Source of the DNA: Bacteroidota bacterium
Lineage (GTDB): Bacteria; Bacteroidota; Bacteroidia; Bacteroidales; F082
Length of the DNA: 64,000 nt
Assembly (NCBI GenBank): GCA_016845175.1
Contig: JAERTD010000040.1
Location: 1-64,000 of the forward strand
Reading direction: 5' to 3'
Each line of letters opens with the position of its first letter. Positions within the stretch are counted from its first letter, which is position 1. The notes beneath the pieces were generated by a model, which was not told where the DNA came from, made no database searches, and saw nothing but the letters and a program-made list of their open reading frames with translations. Of the stretch, positions 63,098-64,000 are shown one piece after another. Position numbers and translations under genes: made by a program.

Positions 63098-63796
63098 ATG
63101 GACATTCAGGATCGTATGGCCCCACTCACAGCATTGTTTGCAACCCATCACAATGCAGAGAATGCAGTGTATATGAAGCAATATATGAAGGGGCAGTATG
63201 CATATTTTGGTATCAAATCACCATTGCGAAAGGAGCTTGAAAAGAAGTTTCGAAACAGTCTGGGCAAATTATCTGAGGCAGATTTACTGGCAGTAAGCCA
63301 TTGGTGTTGGCAGGCTGAAGAAAGAGAATACCAGTATTTTATCATGGAACTGCTCAGAAGAAATAGCAAAACCATTCCACGGGAAAGACTGGATTTATAT
63401 GAAAGAATGATAGTCGAAAAATCCTGGTGGGATACCATCGATTTTATTGCAGTGAATCTTGTTGGTCCCTATTTTAAACAATACCCTGACCAAATCCCAA
63501 CGGTTACCCAAGGCTGGATGGCCTCACAAAACATCTGGTTGCAGAGGACATGTATACTCTTTCAACTCAAATACAAAAACAATGTGGACCTGGTTTTGTT
63601 GGACGGTTTTATACAACAACTTAAAGATTCCAGAGAATTTTTTATCAGGAAAGCCATTGGCTGGATGCTTAGGGAATACTCAAAAACTGATGCAGATTTT
63701 GTGATCCAATACCTTAAGGATAACAAACTTTCGGGATTAAGTGAACGGGAAGCGCTCAAATGGCTTAAGAATAAAGGATTGCTGACTAAGAATTAA
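63098..63796 (+). CDS. DNA alkylation repair protein, AlkD-like
   Basis: 232 residues, all helical HEAT-like repeats, matching AlkD glycosylases: KQYMKGQYAYFGIKSP, REYQYFIMELLRRN, VEKSWWDTIDFIA, FFIRKAIGWMLREYSKT and the end LSEREALKWLKNKG. AlkD removes positively charged alkylated bases; the WWD...D segment is the family's active-site region. It starts 24 bases after the peptidase gene and is probably in its transcript. The 3' end overlaps the convergent gene by three bases (shared TTAA). Confidence 0.92.
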   Translation: MDIQDRMAPLTALFATHHNAENAVYMKQYMKGQYAYFGIKSPLRKELEKKFRNSLGKLSEADLLAVSHWCWQAEEREYQYFIMELLRRNSKTIPRERLDLYERMIVEKSWWDTIDFIAVNLVGPYFKQYPDQIPTVTQGWMASQNIWLQRTCILFQLKYKNNVDLVLLDGFIQQLKDSREFFIRKAIGWMLREYSKTDADFVIQYLKDNKLSGLSEREALKWLKNKGLLTKN

Positions 63797-64000
63797 GCTA
63801 GTATTTTTCTAATGGGAACCACCTTGGCCTCTTCACCATTTTCTCCACACAAACTACAATAGGCTGCTTCCTCTGTGAATTCATAATTACATACCGTACA
63901 CTGGTAACGGGTAGTATAATGTGAGATGCGGATGGTTTTATCGGATTTCATAATGGCAAAAATTCCGAATATGGGCGTCATGAAAAAACACAATACAAAT
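63793..64000 (-). CDS. Zinc-ribbon protein with a membrane anchor, 5' end outside the window
   Basis: The frame is open to the window edge. The visible part has a hydrophobic stretch (FVLCFFMTPIFGIFAIM) and then a zinc-ribbon pair CTVC and CSLC (YQCTVCNYEF, AAYCSLCGENGEEA) near the C-terminus. A TTG or an ATG (codon at 63981-63979) within the window could also be the start. No family name is certain; small Bacteroidota proteins of this shape are common. Its stop overlaps that of the AlkD-like gene. Confidence 0.65.
   Translation of the reverse strand, partial: FVLCFFMTPIFGIFAIMKSDKTIRISHYTTRYQCTVCNYEFTEEAAYCSLCGENGEEAKVVPIRKILA

Overview
The window reads as a chromosomal segment of a Bacteroidota bacterium (AT-rich, moderate GC). 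The evidence is: type IX secretion C-terminal sorting domains on a VIT/VWA protein and on an M1 peptidase; lipoproteins with the short lipobox; outer-membrane barrels; the run coaX - FadL-like barrel - TPR protein - lptC - CNNM protein followed by a PpiD-type isomerase; mostly absent Shine-Dalgarno sequences; and several promoters of the Bacteroidota type (TTTG or TTG, about 19 bases, TAnnTTTG). I cannot place it below phylum level with confidence.

Layout. 1-8.2 kb: a truncated lipoprotein, aspS, a YwbE-like protein, a response regulator with a large TPR hybrid histidine kinase, and an outer-membrane protein. 8.5-28.5 kb: a same-strand, nearly gapless run of 16 genes built around five PQQ-like beta-propellers and one NHL-like propeller. 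Between them sit a NapG/NapH-like pair of iron-sulfur proteins, a NuoE-NuoF fusion, and a NuoG/GltD chimera that seems to have lost its NAD(P)H-binding domain. The run ends with a glycosyltransferase, an ABC ATPase, a large FtsX permease and two small membrane proteins. 28.8-35.4 kb: a membrane-anchored trypsin-like protease, a secreted barrel-like protein and an SH3-metallo-beta-lactamase protein, facing a bulb-lectin protein. 35.7-41.7 kb: a membrane protein with an HTH partner, an esterase, L-serine dehydratase, a VOC protein and the VIT/VWA surface protein. 41.8-50.7 kb: the envelope/CoA cluster on the minus strand, then tRNA-Phe. 51-56.8 kb: membrane pyrophosphatase with a long leader, a 57-residue Cys protein, phosphofructokinase, MscS and a barrel protein. 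56.9-64 kb: tsaB, efflux adaptor plus TolC, M1 peptidase, AlkD-like protein and a partial zinc-ribbon protein.

The most interesting system is the 8.5-28.5 kb cluster. My reading (inference) is a redox chain linking cytoplasmic NADH (NuoEF fusion and flavoprotein chimera) with membrane quinone (NapGH-like module) and periplasmic propeller proteins. No recognisable terminal reductase, cytochrome c or molybdenum enzyme is present, so substrate and direction of electron flow are unknown. The protease/MBL/lectin region at 28.8-35.4 kb is a second candidate, possibly a conflict or envelope-surveillance cassette.
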